Shown piece after piece: positions 26,401-40,000 of a stretch of DNA of 64,000 nt. The notes under the pieces were generated by a model, which saw only the letters and a list, made by a program, of their open reading frames with translations, was not told the DNA's origin and did not search any database. This DNA is from Paracentrotus lividus (taxonomy: Eukaryota; Echinodermata; Echinoidea; Camarodonta; Echinidae), in the NCBI GenBank assembly GCA_940671915.1, contig CALNVZ010003434.1, positions 23,751,506 to 23,815,505 of the forward strand, given 5' to 3'. Made by a program: the position numbers and the translations under genes. Numbering within the stretch: position 1 is the stretch's first letter; each line of letters begins with the position of its first letter.

Positions 26401-29400
26401 TTGTAGTACGTCCATCTCGTTTCAGGTACGTTGCCACCCCGTTAAATTTTAGGACGAGATGGGCGCCCGATTTTTTTAAACACTTTTTTGAAAATCCGAC
26501 CGAGCTAGTCCATGAAGTTCGTAAACAGATCGTAAGAAGTATTTACTACGTCCACTCAGTTTACACACAGACTATGCCCGTTCGGCAAAATTTGCAAGGA
26601 CGTAGTAGGAACGAGCTCAGTGTGACGGGGGTATTAAGGAACTTTCAGGATTGAGTTGTCCCACTGGCTGACAGAGTCAGCCTGTCTCCGTCTAAATCCT
26701 GTCTAAATCAGGTGGTTTGTGAATACCAAAATTTAGACCATGGTCTAAATCCGTGGTTTAAACAATTGATTTAGACCATGGACTAACTAAACCACGTTTG
26801 TGAATTCGGGCCAATGGGTCTACCGTAATGCTACAGTCACACAGACACTTACGTTTAGTTACGTCCGGTTGCGTCCAAAAATTATTTTCTTTTCTGCGGA
26901 TCCCCACGGATGCCTTCCCGTCATAGTAAGCAGTTTAAATAATAATAATTTCGTTCATCCAATAAAACAAAGAAATACATAAGAAATGATAGAATAGAAG
27001 ATGAAATAATATTAAAACAACACAAACGTATCTATACGCAAGTGTCTGTGTGACTGCAGCATAATGGAGGCCGAATATTTGCACTCGTAACAGATGCTCG
27101 ATTGGCCGCATTAAATTTTTTCTTTAAAATAACAACAATGTTCACTCAAAATGGTTATTCCTACTTCACCCTTTGTTAGAGTGGAATTTCACTCCGTTTT
27201 TAGTGCGTTTTCATTAGTTTAAATTAAAAGATAACATGGTATAAATTTATCCACGTGTCAAATCAATGTAGCTGAACGGAGCATAAGATGTAAAGGATAT
27301 AAACACAACACAAAAAGTAAGTTCTACCTATTTCAGATATCAATAATTTTTTAACCAGGAGGAATTGAAAAAAAAAATCTAATTACATGTCCGTGTATTA
27401 TAGGTAACTTTATTAGTTACCAAGACGTGACCGATTTTCAGGAAGAGTCATCATGTCATGCTTCAGTGAGTAAGTTCAATAGCCGATTATCACAACTTTG
27501 AATAAATGATTTCGGAACAATATTTCAATTTTTCAACATCACACTTGTCAACAAAAAAACATTTTGCATTCAATCATTACTCACTGAAGCATGACATGAT
27601 GATTCTTCCTAAAAATCGGTCACATGATAGCTAATAAAATTACCTACACGGACATATAATAAGATTTTTTTTTCAATTCCTCCTGGTTAAAAAATTATTG
27701 ATATCTGAAATAGGGGGAACTCACCTTACTTGTTGTGTTCTGTTTATGATCGAAGAGATAGTATGCTGCTGGAGAGAGTGACCGCATATAAACCCAAACT
27801 TCTCCAGAAAACCTTCCCCTCTGGGAAATTTCAACTTGGATATTACCTAGAATGATTAAAATTTTGTTATTGCTTTTGAATATTAGGGGCACTTATTTTT
27901 TCCAATCCTACGGATTGTTCGATATATATTCGTTTTGTATAACCTAAGATGATTAGAGTGTTAAACAGATCTATGTCAACCACCTTCCCCTTCATTTATG
28001 TCCAATGATTATCATCTGATGTTTCACTTCATTTTATTTATTAATATTAAACATTATACATTTCCATCATCATTATCCATTATTGTATGTGTGCCCTACA
28101 TGTTACTATCGTTTAAATATATACTTGTATATGATTTCATATCGTAAGCTTCATTAAAAGTTTGATGAAGTCGTACAATTGTTAAATCCAAAATCATCAT
28201 ACTTTACTTAGTATTTAATTAACCAATGTACACAAAATAAACACAATATTCCATTAATGGAGAAGATAAAAAAAAACAAAAAAAACACGTTTTTAATAAT
28301 CAGCCCCGAAAGAGGGGGCACAAGAATAAAAATAATAGTGCCCAAAATTCCCATTGTTTTCTTTCCATATTGGGTCGGCCCCCGGACCATCTTTATTATT
28401 AATTTGTTTTAAATTTTATTTAAGGGTGACGAAGAAGCAGAATCATCTAATCAAGGTTCAATCATTCCAGCGGTATGTTGTTTTTTTTTAGTGGCTATAA
28501 CTCTTCTCATTCAGAATGATTTGTTATAATAAAGATTAATCTAATTTCAGGCACACTGGTAAAAAGCATGAACTATTCACCTTCAATGCAAACGGGAAGC
28601 ACATTATACATGTACGCTTTAAAGACAAATGACGCAGGATGGATAAATCAAATATAGGGACTTTTTCTTTAATATATTAAACACAAATCATCACATGATA
28701 ATTTCATGAACTTCGAAGTTTTACATTTCTTTTAATTTTATTAACTTTAAATGATAATATTATTATACGTTATCGTACATTTTTCAAAAATGATATTTCT
28801 GCGTTTATCGATTCGTCACCCCATGGACAGCCAAACACCCTGGATGTAAATTGGGGGTGTGGGGGGGGGGAGAGAGAGAGAGAGAGAGAGAGAGCTACAG
28901 ACAGACAGTGAGATATATCTTGACTAATATAAACCCTCTAACTTGCTTGATTAACAGAACGGAAATGATGGAAGGGCATCGTTCTTTATACCCATTATAC
29001 CGCGTTCGTGTTCAAAAGAATGTTCCGGCAATAAAAGTATAAAGAGGTTTTTAATTCTAACTCGTTTAGAGGTCCATTATTTTTTTCTTCTTCTTCTTCG
29101 TCTGGCATTTTACCCCAGATTGCTATATACGGAACTTAAATTCTTGAATATATGTGTTATAGTGATGTCTCATTTTCACTTTCTAATCGATATTTTTATA
29201 CACATCATCTTCACAATAACATCGTTGTGTCTATCATATAACCCGATCACTTCCTGTCATGAAACTTACTATTTGTTTTTAATACTCACAAATTATACAA
29301 CTACTATTTCTATACTATTGTATGCATAATAAAGCATCTATGTGATTTTGGTGTACGGTTGTCAACGGGGTCTTCAGACGAGGTAGAGTATTTTTCCCAC

Positions 29401-32400
29401 GAGGACGATTATTTTTCATATAGTGTTTTCTTTAAACAGGATGTTTGTCTGCGTCAATAGAAGAATTTGCGCTAAGCATATCCAATGAAACCTAAATAAT
29501 TATACTTTTATAAATAGCGGATAATAAAAACGGGCATTAATTTGCAAAGTCTTTCGTAAATCGGGCCAATATTATGGTTTATACTCGACTATCATCTCAC
29601 TAACCAATCTTACAACAGTGTAGTGGTCGTTGAATACCTTTTCATCCGTTTATTCTTTGTGAAAATTTTGAAAATTTAGTTTCAATTCTTTTCCTTAATT
29701 TTACTTTTCATCAGTAGTGTATTTCTTTTTTTTTTTCTTTAAAAAATGCCGTTTGAGCAGTATATTGCAAAATACCATATGAGAAAAATCGGCCTCGTGG
29801 ACCCTCCCCCGTCAAACGATCAAGTTGTCAATATGAATTTGATGATTTTCGTAGCAATCTTGGTGTCCATTTGTCTTGGGTTTTGGGATACAAATACAAA
29901 TTTGACGATGTGATAGACTGAAACTATGGTCACAAAAACTGAGAGGAGATTAAGAGATTACAGCCTGATTTGACGTTTCTGGAATATGGGCATTGTCCGG
30001 CGACTTGCGAAGAATCAAAAAGGCAGTTCTATTAGGTGGCCGAACAGTCCTTCTACCGAACCGGTAGAAAGGCGCGGAAAAACAAGCAGGCGTTGATTTT
30101 TGTTTTAACTTGCCAACCGGTGACCGACAGATCTCCTTGCGGGGACCGCTCGGCAAAATAAGGCCTGACGACTTCCATTTTGAATACCTAAATAGCTCAT
30201 TGACGATCGCTCGATTACGATGGTGTCCGAGTGATCATTGTACGGGTATCGAACCTATTTTGGGTAGCAAGTGAAAGTGAGAAGGCGCCGCCGAAATGCA
30301 ACTCTGTTTTTAAACTTCAGCGGCGACCGAGTTGCTCTTGATAATAATATTGCAGTGCCCGGGCAGTGTCCTGGCGGCCACCGATCGGTGACCGGTCAAA
30401 AATTGCCAAACAACGCGCCACCCGATCGCCAAGCAAGCGCCTGTCGGCTTTTGTGATCATAGGTTTTTAACGCCATAGCACGCATTTCTTTTTATAAAAT
30501 GGGTTATGATTAAAAACATACCTCAATAGAACATTATAAATATAATTATGTCTTTGCATTTTTCCAGGAGCCTGTTGATGAGTTCCGGTTCTTCAACGGG
30601 TCAAAGGGTATCTTGACCCTCCTCAAGCAGAGTGTCAAGATAGACCCATCAAGAGAAGACTTCTATGAAGCATGGCTAACCCTTGACCCAGAACTAGAAA
30701 GAGAAGTGGAAGAAAACACAACCGAAATTATGCCAGACTACCTGCAACCTATTGAGGTGATTATAATCCTTCGCTTCTCATGATAAAACAAACTTATATG
30801 CGGTTCATTTTAATATAGATTTGTCTTCGTTTTTATTATTTTTTTGTCTTCTCTTTTTTTATTTTAAATTTATTAAGTTGATTTCTATCCTTTGATTTTA
30901 TGTCAGGTTTAAATAGCTTCTGACCACACGACACGAGCATTGAAAGTCTGTTATTAAGGAATTTCTAGGAAGAACACATCTCAGTCGGTAGACCACCGGT
31001 CTTGCCATCCAGACGTATCGGGTTCGAGTCCCGTTGGAATCCCATTTTTCTGCTCATTTTTTTTTGTCAAACTAACTTATTTCTTAACCTTTCTTCCTTT
31101 TCTTTTTTTTTTTCATATTGATTCTTACAGTACCACAAGGCGTACCTATACGACGCAGTGCGCGCTCTAGCTGTCTCCATATCGGACGTAGTTGGCAGGG
31201 GACGGTTTGTAGAACCTGAGATCTCCCGATGCTTTGACTACATGCATCGCAAACCTCGTGGTTCCAACCGGCTGAAGAAGGCCCTGAATAAGGTAGGTAT
31301 CTTGACTGATATCTGGGATGCGACTGTTTCCATTGAGATGATTTAAATAATGATATGATCATAAAATATCTTCGAGAAATCACTTTTATGTTTTTAAATC
31401 ACAACGGACTTTTCCTGAATATGCTTAATGTTGCCATTTTTAATAGTAATGGATTATCATAATACGAAAAACACCTCACACAATAAAGCCTAAAATGAAT
31501 TATTGCCATAGTATCTCATGCACCTATCCTTCAATAATTCAAGTATGTCATTATACAATAATAATTATTAAATATCTAAACTATACAGTAACTATTTTTA
31601 TTTTGAATATAATACTGACTAGGCCTATCCCGAAACAGAGTATTTTGATTTTGGTCGCGTTGACGTTTCAGGAATGTGATAAATGAAATGATGTCAGAAA
31701 AAAATGAAAGTAATGAATAAGGGTGATTTTTACAGTACAATGCGAGTTGTATAACGTAAGTTAATTGTATAGAAACAAATAATAATTGTTTAAAAGGATA
31801 ACTGATGGTTTACAAATAAATATCGGTGTATTCACGGAGGAATGGCTAACTAATAGCCATCTAACAACTGAACTTGTCTGGACTGTGGGACTTCATTCCT
31901 TAGTTACCAAAATTTTTGGGTGACTTTAATAGAACTATATTGATGAAACAAAAAATTTACAAATAAATATTGTCGGAACAATAAATTAACCGTCGAGACA
32001 GACAGGCGTCAACAAACCTCAATCTAAAAAAGTTCGAGGAATGAACCATAAACAAGGACTGACATTACTTTTTGTCTCCTTTTATTAAAATTATATAGAT
32101 AATGCTATTTATGAATATAATGATACGTGGACGTCGATCAGATAATAACCACTAGATAGAAAAATCGTTAATATTTTTAGCTGATATTCTATTTTCCTCC
32201 CGCAGGTTGAGACAGAAGGCATGATGGGGATGATTCAATTCAACCGGACAGGTTACAACGAAGAGGTCGCTATTGATATTATTAGTGTAGAAGGTAGAAA
32301 TAATGACACCAAAGCATGGCAGGTAAGGATTAAATGTTCTTCCTTTTATAGTTAATCCAATAAGCTTTGACAGAAAACAAAATGTAAGACAGTTTTCGGT

Positions 32401-34044
32401 TAATGTAAAAAAATAAAATAGTTATAGGGGATTGTTCTTAAACATTATTGTAAAAGGGTTCGTATAATGTGTTAATGCTGCTGTAAAAATTACAAATGAA
32501 AAAATATTAAAATCTTTATTCCTCCATTGGTAATATTCTTTATGAGCGGTGATGAAAAAGTCTTTATCAAAACGGCATCTAAAGGTATGCACAACTCTAA
32601 CTGTCTTAAGAAGAAATGAATATGTTCAACAAGATTTGTGAACTCATTATCTTTTGAATTTGCTCAAAAAGCAAGGAATTGTGGAAATGTAGAGTTAACA
32701 CTGATTATCCCTTAATGTCACATAATTATACTACACTTTAGTTGATATGTATAGTTGCTGTCTACCGTAGATAGGAAAGCATTTACCCATAACGTATCGT
32801 TTCTCAGCAGTTCCTTTTTGATTGACAAAGCGAAATGGACTATTTAAATAAAATAATGAAATGAGATTGCATTGTAAAGCTAGGATCCTTACTAATGAAT
32901 ATATGCATGAATCTGTATTTTACTAACAGGTCATCTATGTTAGATGTGAACTTGTTGAATCGAATAACAATTAATGGTTTTATAATAAAACATGTAGGCC
33001 TACATTAAAGGTAACATGTGAGGTTTATATCCACTTGGTCTACCAGCAATTGGTCCAATATTATGATAGTCAAATATCACATGGGCTAAACCCATGTGGT
33101 CTACTAACAATTTGGTCTAATTTCCCCTTGGTCCAATATATACTTGGACTAATTTTCACTTGGTCATATTGCCAGTTCGTCTAAAAATATTTTGGTCTAC
33201 ATGATTTTTTTGTCTAATTCCAAAATAAATATTTGGTATGTTACCAATTTATTACAGAAATAGACCAAGAGGTAAATATAAAAATGGACATTAAAATAGA
33301 CGAAATAGAAATTAGACAAAATGGTAAAAGGCGAAATGACCTTAATACCATATACATGAAGCAATTAAACGAACTGTTCGGTTAGACGAAATGGAATAAG
33401 ACTATGTGGCTTGAGACGAAACAGGTATTAGACAAAGTGGGTTTAGACCAATTGGCAATTTACCACATTATTTGACCTGACTGGTGTAAAACCAAAGTTC
33501 TTATAATTCTTGGCACTTAGATTGGATCTTGGGACCACGATTCGAAGCTCACCTTGGAACAGTTTCCTTTCCATAGACGATATGATGAATTTCATAACAA
33601 GACATTCAACATCGTCACTATCGAGGTATGGCACTGTTTTTATTAACCATCAGACCACTCAACCATTGGTTTCGACGTGAAATCAGTCATTTTGATGAAT
33701 CTTATGACCATAAGATTATGATTGTAGATAATAACAATTGTGGGTAGGGTACACTACTCTCAGGTCCGCCTTTGGGTGCTCGTTGTGCTTAAAGAGTGGG
33801 TCACTTATTATTCGGCTATTAAAGCTAGGCAACCCGAAGGCGCGCATAACATTCAAGCAATCTCTTCCTGTCGGTGTTGCGTGTGTAAAGTAGTGTCATC
33901 GCAAAAGACTCTTGTGGAGTGTCGATGCGAAAAGCATGTTATCGACAGTCCGCAACTCTTCCACTAGACAACAATATATTAATGAAAAAGTTTCTGGTTT
34001 TCTGTTTTGTTTTGTTTTTTCTACAAAGTATGCTAGTATGCTGT

Positions 34045-34091
<47 letters not shown>

Positions 34092-37000
34092 TACTTATTT
34101 ATGTATTGATGTTGTTTTCGAATAAATAATGACGAATCACTACTTGCATTTATCCAATAAATAAATGCAACATAATCACCTGAGAACAATAATCTAATAC
34201 TATATTTTGTCTACTAGCAACAGGAACGTAAACCCGTATGCTCCAAAACACATGATAATGACATTCTGGCTCTAAACGGGTAGTCTTTAACATTTGAACT
34301 TAAAGCCTTGTACATATAATATGTTTGTTATAGGAAGCGCCATTTGTAACCCTTGAAGACACTGTAAATGGACCTAAATACACTGGTTTCTGTATTGATA
34401 TGCTGGAGAAGATTGCTGAGAAACAAAACTTCAAATACAATCTCTATCTTGTGGCTGATAATAACTATGGTGGTAGAAATGAAGATGGAAGATGGAACGG
34501 ACTGGTTGGTGATGTCTATTACGGGGTAAGAACACTCAAACTTTTCTTTAAAAAAAATCGTAACATGTACATTAAGATGCCTAAATAAATCATCTCTGCA
34601 TCATAAATTTTTATTCATAGCATTGTATTCAATGAATTAAGCGTAACTTGCACTCTAATAAAAATGAAGAATCAAATTGACCCCATTCCGAGTCCATTGA
34701 GGCCTTCCTCTATTCTGGATCAATTAAAGAAAAATATATCACCATAAAAAAAATCCGGTATTGTCCCAATTGATCAAAAATTCGGGCATGGCCCCAATAG
34801 ACCTGGAAATGGGTTAATTTTGACCTTTTTTAAAAATTTTTTTTAAGGGTGTACATTTAAAATCCATAGATTAAATGCTTCTATATCATAAAATTGTGTT
34901 TATACTATAATAGATCATTTAAGTACCATAAGGTGTTTAAAAAAAAAGAATGAGAGAGAGAGAGGGGAAGTATGTCTTCAGAGTTCTTTTGAACAAATTA
35001 TGAGCAATTTTATTAGCTATCACTTATAACCTGTCGTATATTAATTGTTTAACTTTTGGATAACGAAAGGAAATACACACAAGTGATTGATAATGATTCT
35101 GTAAACAGGTATTTATATTTTGATAACATTTCAATTCTTTTTATTTCGCAGAAAGCTGACATGGCTGTAGCTGGGATGGTAATTAACTCTGATAGAGAGA
35201 ACGTAGTTGACTTCACCAAGCCCTACATGAACTATGGAGTAGGAATCTTATTGAGAAAACCACAGAAGAAATCAAACGTCTTTGCATTCCTCGAACCTCT
35301 AGATATAAAGGTCAATAAAACTGCTGCATCTCGTTATTATTAAATTAAACAAAATAGACTCTATATTGAAGATTAGTCGATATGAAATATAGATGATTAT
35401 TGGTTGCATAATTGGTTTGGGTAAATTGCTAGCGATGATCTGCCTATACGGTGTTAATGTCCTCAAACTAAGTTGAAATTATGCTCATACTAAGAACAAA
35501 AACTAAGCACGGGTTGATGTATTGAAAAACTCGCTTTTATCAGAAGTTTTGAAGACTTGATTTCAACTGTCTTGTAATGTTTTCTCAAGAATGGTATCCT
35601 TGTGTAATGTTTTTGTGTGGTTCATGTACTTATAAACACGTATTAATGTCAAATCATCACTTGCCCGCCTGTGGTTTTCACTTGCCCCGGGCAGACGGGC
35701 AAGTGGGTTTGTATAGGTAGGAGTTAATGTAGAGTTGCTATCTAATCTTTACTGATTATCACTTTGATTTCATAAAGGTATGGGGTTGCGTACTGGCTTC
35801 ATTGTTCGTTGTCGGTTTCCTTATCTTCATACTGGATCGTCTAAGTCCATATAGTGCGTATGGTAAGGGCGGGCCCGAGTGCGATGAGGCTGATGATTTC
35901 AATCTTCTCAACAGTCTCTGGTTCGCATTCGCTTCCTGTCTTCAACAAGGTAATCAACCACCATTTCGATTTTTATCCACATTATATCCATAGTATCTAC
36001 AATCTTTAATACACGCGTATTTCCTATCGATAAATGGGATTTTTGTGACATTACTATTACATGTTCATATATTATAGCAAAGTAGAAGCAGACGACTGAA
36101 TTGCCGAAAGTAAAACCTTTAGCTGTAATGTGCTCTGGTGACATTTAATAATTCTCAGCTTTACAGTAATAGGTATGGGTTCGACAACTTACTCTACTCA
36201 AAACATGGTATAGTCCATTTTGCATTCTATGTGATGATTACTGTTTTTCTAGAAAGTTATAAATGCATTAAAATTGTTATTAGAGTTTTTTTTTACAAGC
36301 CCACTTCGAAGTTCACTATTTTATCAATATGTTGAAAGTAATGAATTTTATAATAATAATGGATTAAAAAAAAAAAAATTATCATAGAATAGAAATTCAA
36401 GTTACGGTAAAGACAAATAAATTTAACCTTAAGATCTCTAATTAATTCCTCGGATCAGCAAATCTGCAAAGAGTCCGATTAAAAAAAATTAATCTAGGAT
36501 ATAAATATGAATTAAAGTATATATTTAACATAGTCATTGATCCAGGTAACAAAAACATAAAATATTAGACACCCATCAGGAATTGAGTTTCGGTTCACGA
36601 TTATGTTGAGTCTAGTCCTTATTTAAAGAACATATAGGAACATTATGGAATACAGTGGCGGATCCAGTCAGGGCGCAGAAAATCAGAAATTTTCGTCTCC
36701 CCCTTCCCTGTCGGGCCTGGCACCCTTCCCCTCTTTTCAAATCCTGGATCCGCCGCTGGAATATAAGCAGTAATATACAACACGATATAGTTATGATTTT
36801 CATAACGCTGCCGATCGGATATAAGATAAGAAAACAGACTGGTAATCTATCCTTTCTTGTCTCTATTTCTCCATTCATACCCCTGTCATCAGCCTACTGG
36901 AATGTGAGAACCAATCACCCTGTCGAAGGCAAATATGCTCAATTTTTAAAACCTTTATTTTTTACGATCTCATATAAAGCAACCATATTGTATAGATGTG

Positions 37001-40000
37001 TGAAGATTTGTATCTTTGGGAACGGGAATACCTTCTCATATTGTTTTGATTATTGAGCTTGAAATTCAGACCAAAAAAAAAAAAAAAAATCAATATTTTT
37101 CAAACTTTTTGTTTTGACAAAGCGTGCTTTCATTCCAGTAAGTTGATGATTATTCTTTCTTACACAAAAAATCTTATAAAGACTTGAAAACCTTATTCTA
37201 TAGCGAAATAAGACATAATCAATTCTCTTTCCCAAAGATAGAAAGCTTACTTGTTTGTTTGATATTGAAATATAAGATCGGAGCGATGAATTTAACCAAA
37301 TTCCTCAAGAACAAAATACACCGAATGAATTTTTGTTTGATAAATGATTTTCCAAACTTGATAGGTGAAATTCTCATAGGAAATTTAAATACGAAAGATT
37401 TCTAAGTATAGTATATCAGTTTCTTTTACAAAATCTTTGGTTTTTAATTCAAAATAGGACGAATGAAAGTTTTGGCATGTTTATTATTCATATATAATAA
37501 CAAGTATCTTGTTTTAATGCATATGACATGCCGATGCACAGACCTTGAGAATCAATATTCGTTAGAGAACCAGTATAATATTTGGATCAACACAAAATGT
37601 TTGCTTGAATATCTGATTCCCTGTCAGTATAGCACATGATGGAAGAAATATTGAATGTTAATATAAATCATGGTTACAAAAGCTGTTTAACGTACATGAT
37701 TGAGCTAACATAATCAGGGCTTTCTGAAGAAAAAAGAAGATATAATGTTACAGCCATGAGTGTAGTACTAGTATCTCGCTGAATGGCGAACGTTTGCGAA
37801 AAGAGCGAATTTTGGAGTATTGCCAGGGTTTGTGAGGTACCCTATCAGTTCGGTACAGTTTCTTATGTTTGCATTAAAAAATAAGCAAATTTACTTTTCC
37901 GCAAAACAGTTGTAAGCATTCGCAAGTTTTAGGAAATTTGTTAACATTTTCTTTTATCCGAAAGTTTTTTTGTTTTTTTGTTTTTTTGTGAGAGAGGAAA
38001 AACCGTTTTCGACCGTATGCAACTCTTACACACCCTCACGAACCATTTACAAACCCTTAGATTTCCTCAGGAATACCCCTTGAAAATCAATTAATTCCTC
38101 TAGAATGCCGATATGAATAGAGTATACAAAGGGCTACTCATTTACAAAAAATAAACAAATAAATAAATAAATGAAAATGAAATAGGGTTTGTTAGTCAGA
38201 AGACGAAATGAGTTTCCTTAATCCGAAAGTGAATTATGGCTCGTTAATCCGAAAAGGATATATGGTTCGTTACTCCATTAGCACATGTAGTAAGAATTGG
38301 GATAATAATTGGGATGTTTTCGGATTGACAAACTCTATTTCATTTGTAGGCGTATTTCCTTCTTCCTTCTATTTTCGGACTGAGAAATCACTTTTACAAG
38401 CTTGCGTTCTTATTGCTCTCATCAGTTGATATCTAACTTTTGACGCCATTAATTTAAAAAAAATGTTGGCATTGTCTAGGCTCAATTTCTTTTGTTTTAA
38501 TTGGTTGACTCAATCAATACGCACATTTATTGAATTTATATTCAATTTTTGACAATCAGGAGGTGATAATACACCTGTATCTGTATCTGGTCGGATGCTG
38601 AGTGCTTTCTGGTGGTTCTTTGCTTTGATCATCATCGCTACCTATACTGCTAACCTAGCCGCCTTCCTGACAGTTACCAGGATGGAAAACCCTATCAACT
38701 CCTTGGAAGACCTTGCTAATCAGAACAAGATCACATACGGCACTATCGAGAACAGCAGTCTTCATAGATTCTTTGAGAAGAGGAAAAACCAGGTTACTTA
38801 TGAGCGGATGTGGGATTTCATGAGTACGACATCGACCAACCCCTGGGTGCCATCAGACAAAGCTGGTTACCACAGGGTTAAGACTGAGGACTATGCATTC
38901 TTCTGGGACGCTCCCATCTTGGACTATATCAAGCAGACAGAATGCGATCTTATGACCGTAGGGAAACCATTCAACTTGAAGGGATATGGCATCGCTACAC
39001 CGCAGGGGGCGGCCTACAGAGATAACTTATCCGTTGCGTAAGTGTTTCAACAAAATAAAATTCAGTCTATTAGTACATTTGTATCACTTCTTTTGTACAG
39101 TAGTACTAGTTTATTTGATGGTTTCTAAAAACACTTTGCATGTCATGATTGTCATGTCATTCTACTACCTTGGTTTGATATTAGATACTTTGGTTTGTCG
39201 AATAAGTCATGAAACAAAGGTACTCTCTTCTTGTCTTTGACAGAATCCTGAAGCTACAGGAAGAAGGTATCCTTGAAGAGATCCGCAAGAAGTGGTTTGA
39301 GCGAGAGTCAATCTGTCCAGAGGAGATAGTTACCAACAATCCAAACAGCAAGGCCTCAGCTATCGGCCTGTCCAAGATCGCAGGGGCATTCTATGTCCTT
39401 ATCATAGGTGCTGTTCTATCATTCATCGCTGTCATTGTCGAACACATGTGGCATCGGCCGCCATCGTTCTACAAACGGAAGCGGCAAATGGATGCGCGCA
39501 AAGCAAAGGAGAAGGTATGTTCTTTTCTTTAAAACATAATCATAATTTTCTGTATGACAATAATAAGCATACATTATGATGTTATAAAGCATTTTTATAC
39601 AGGTAGCCTGTTTCTATTGCAATAAATATCAAAGATTATGCAAATTAGCAACCACTGTAATGCCTCCAATTTTTAAGTTACCAGGTCCGTTTTAATTTTG
39701 ATGAGTCTTCATCTGTATAATATTTTGGCTTCTATCCATCGAAGGAGAAGTAATTTGATTTACCAAAACCCCTCAATTTCAAAATCAATTCATGGTAAAT
39801 TTATGGTTAAAAATTTACATGCATAATTTATGTATGTTACAGAGAACTTGTAATACATTTCTTTTGCATCAAAGAAAATTATAGTGTAATAAGACGTATC
39901 TAAAATGTATGTTGTAACATCTGTCGCTTTTTTAGATTGTGTAAGTGTAGTATTTAACGAGAACCATGCATTTTCAACTAACAAGACATTTCCTATCTTT

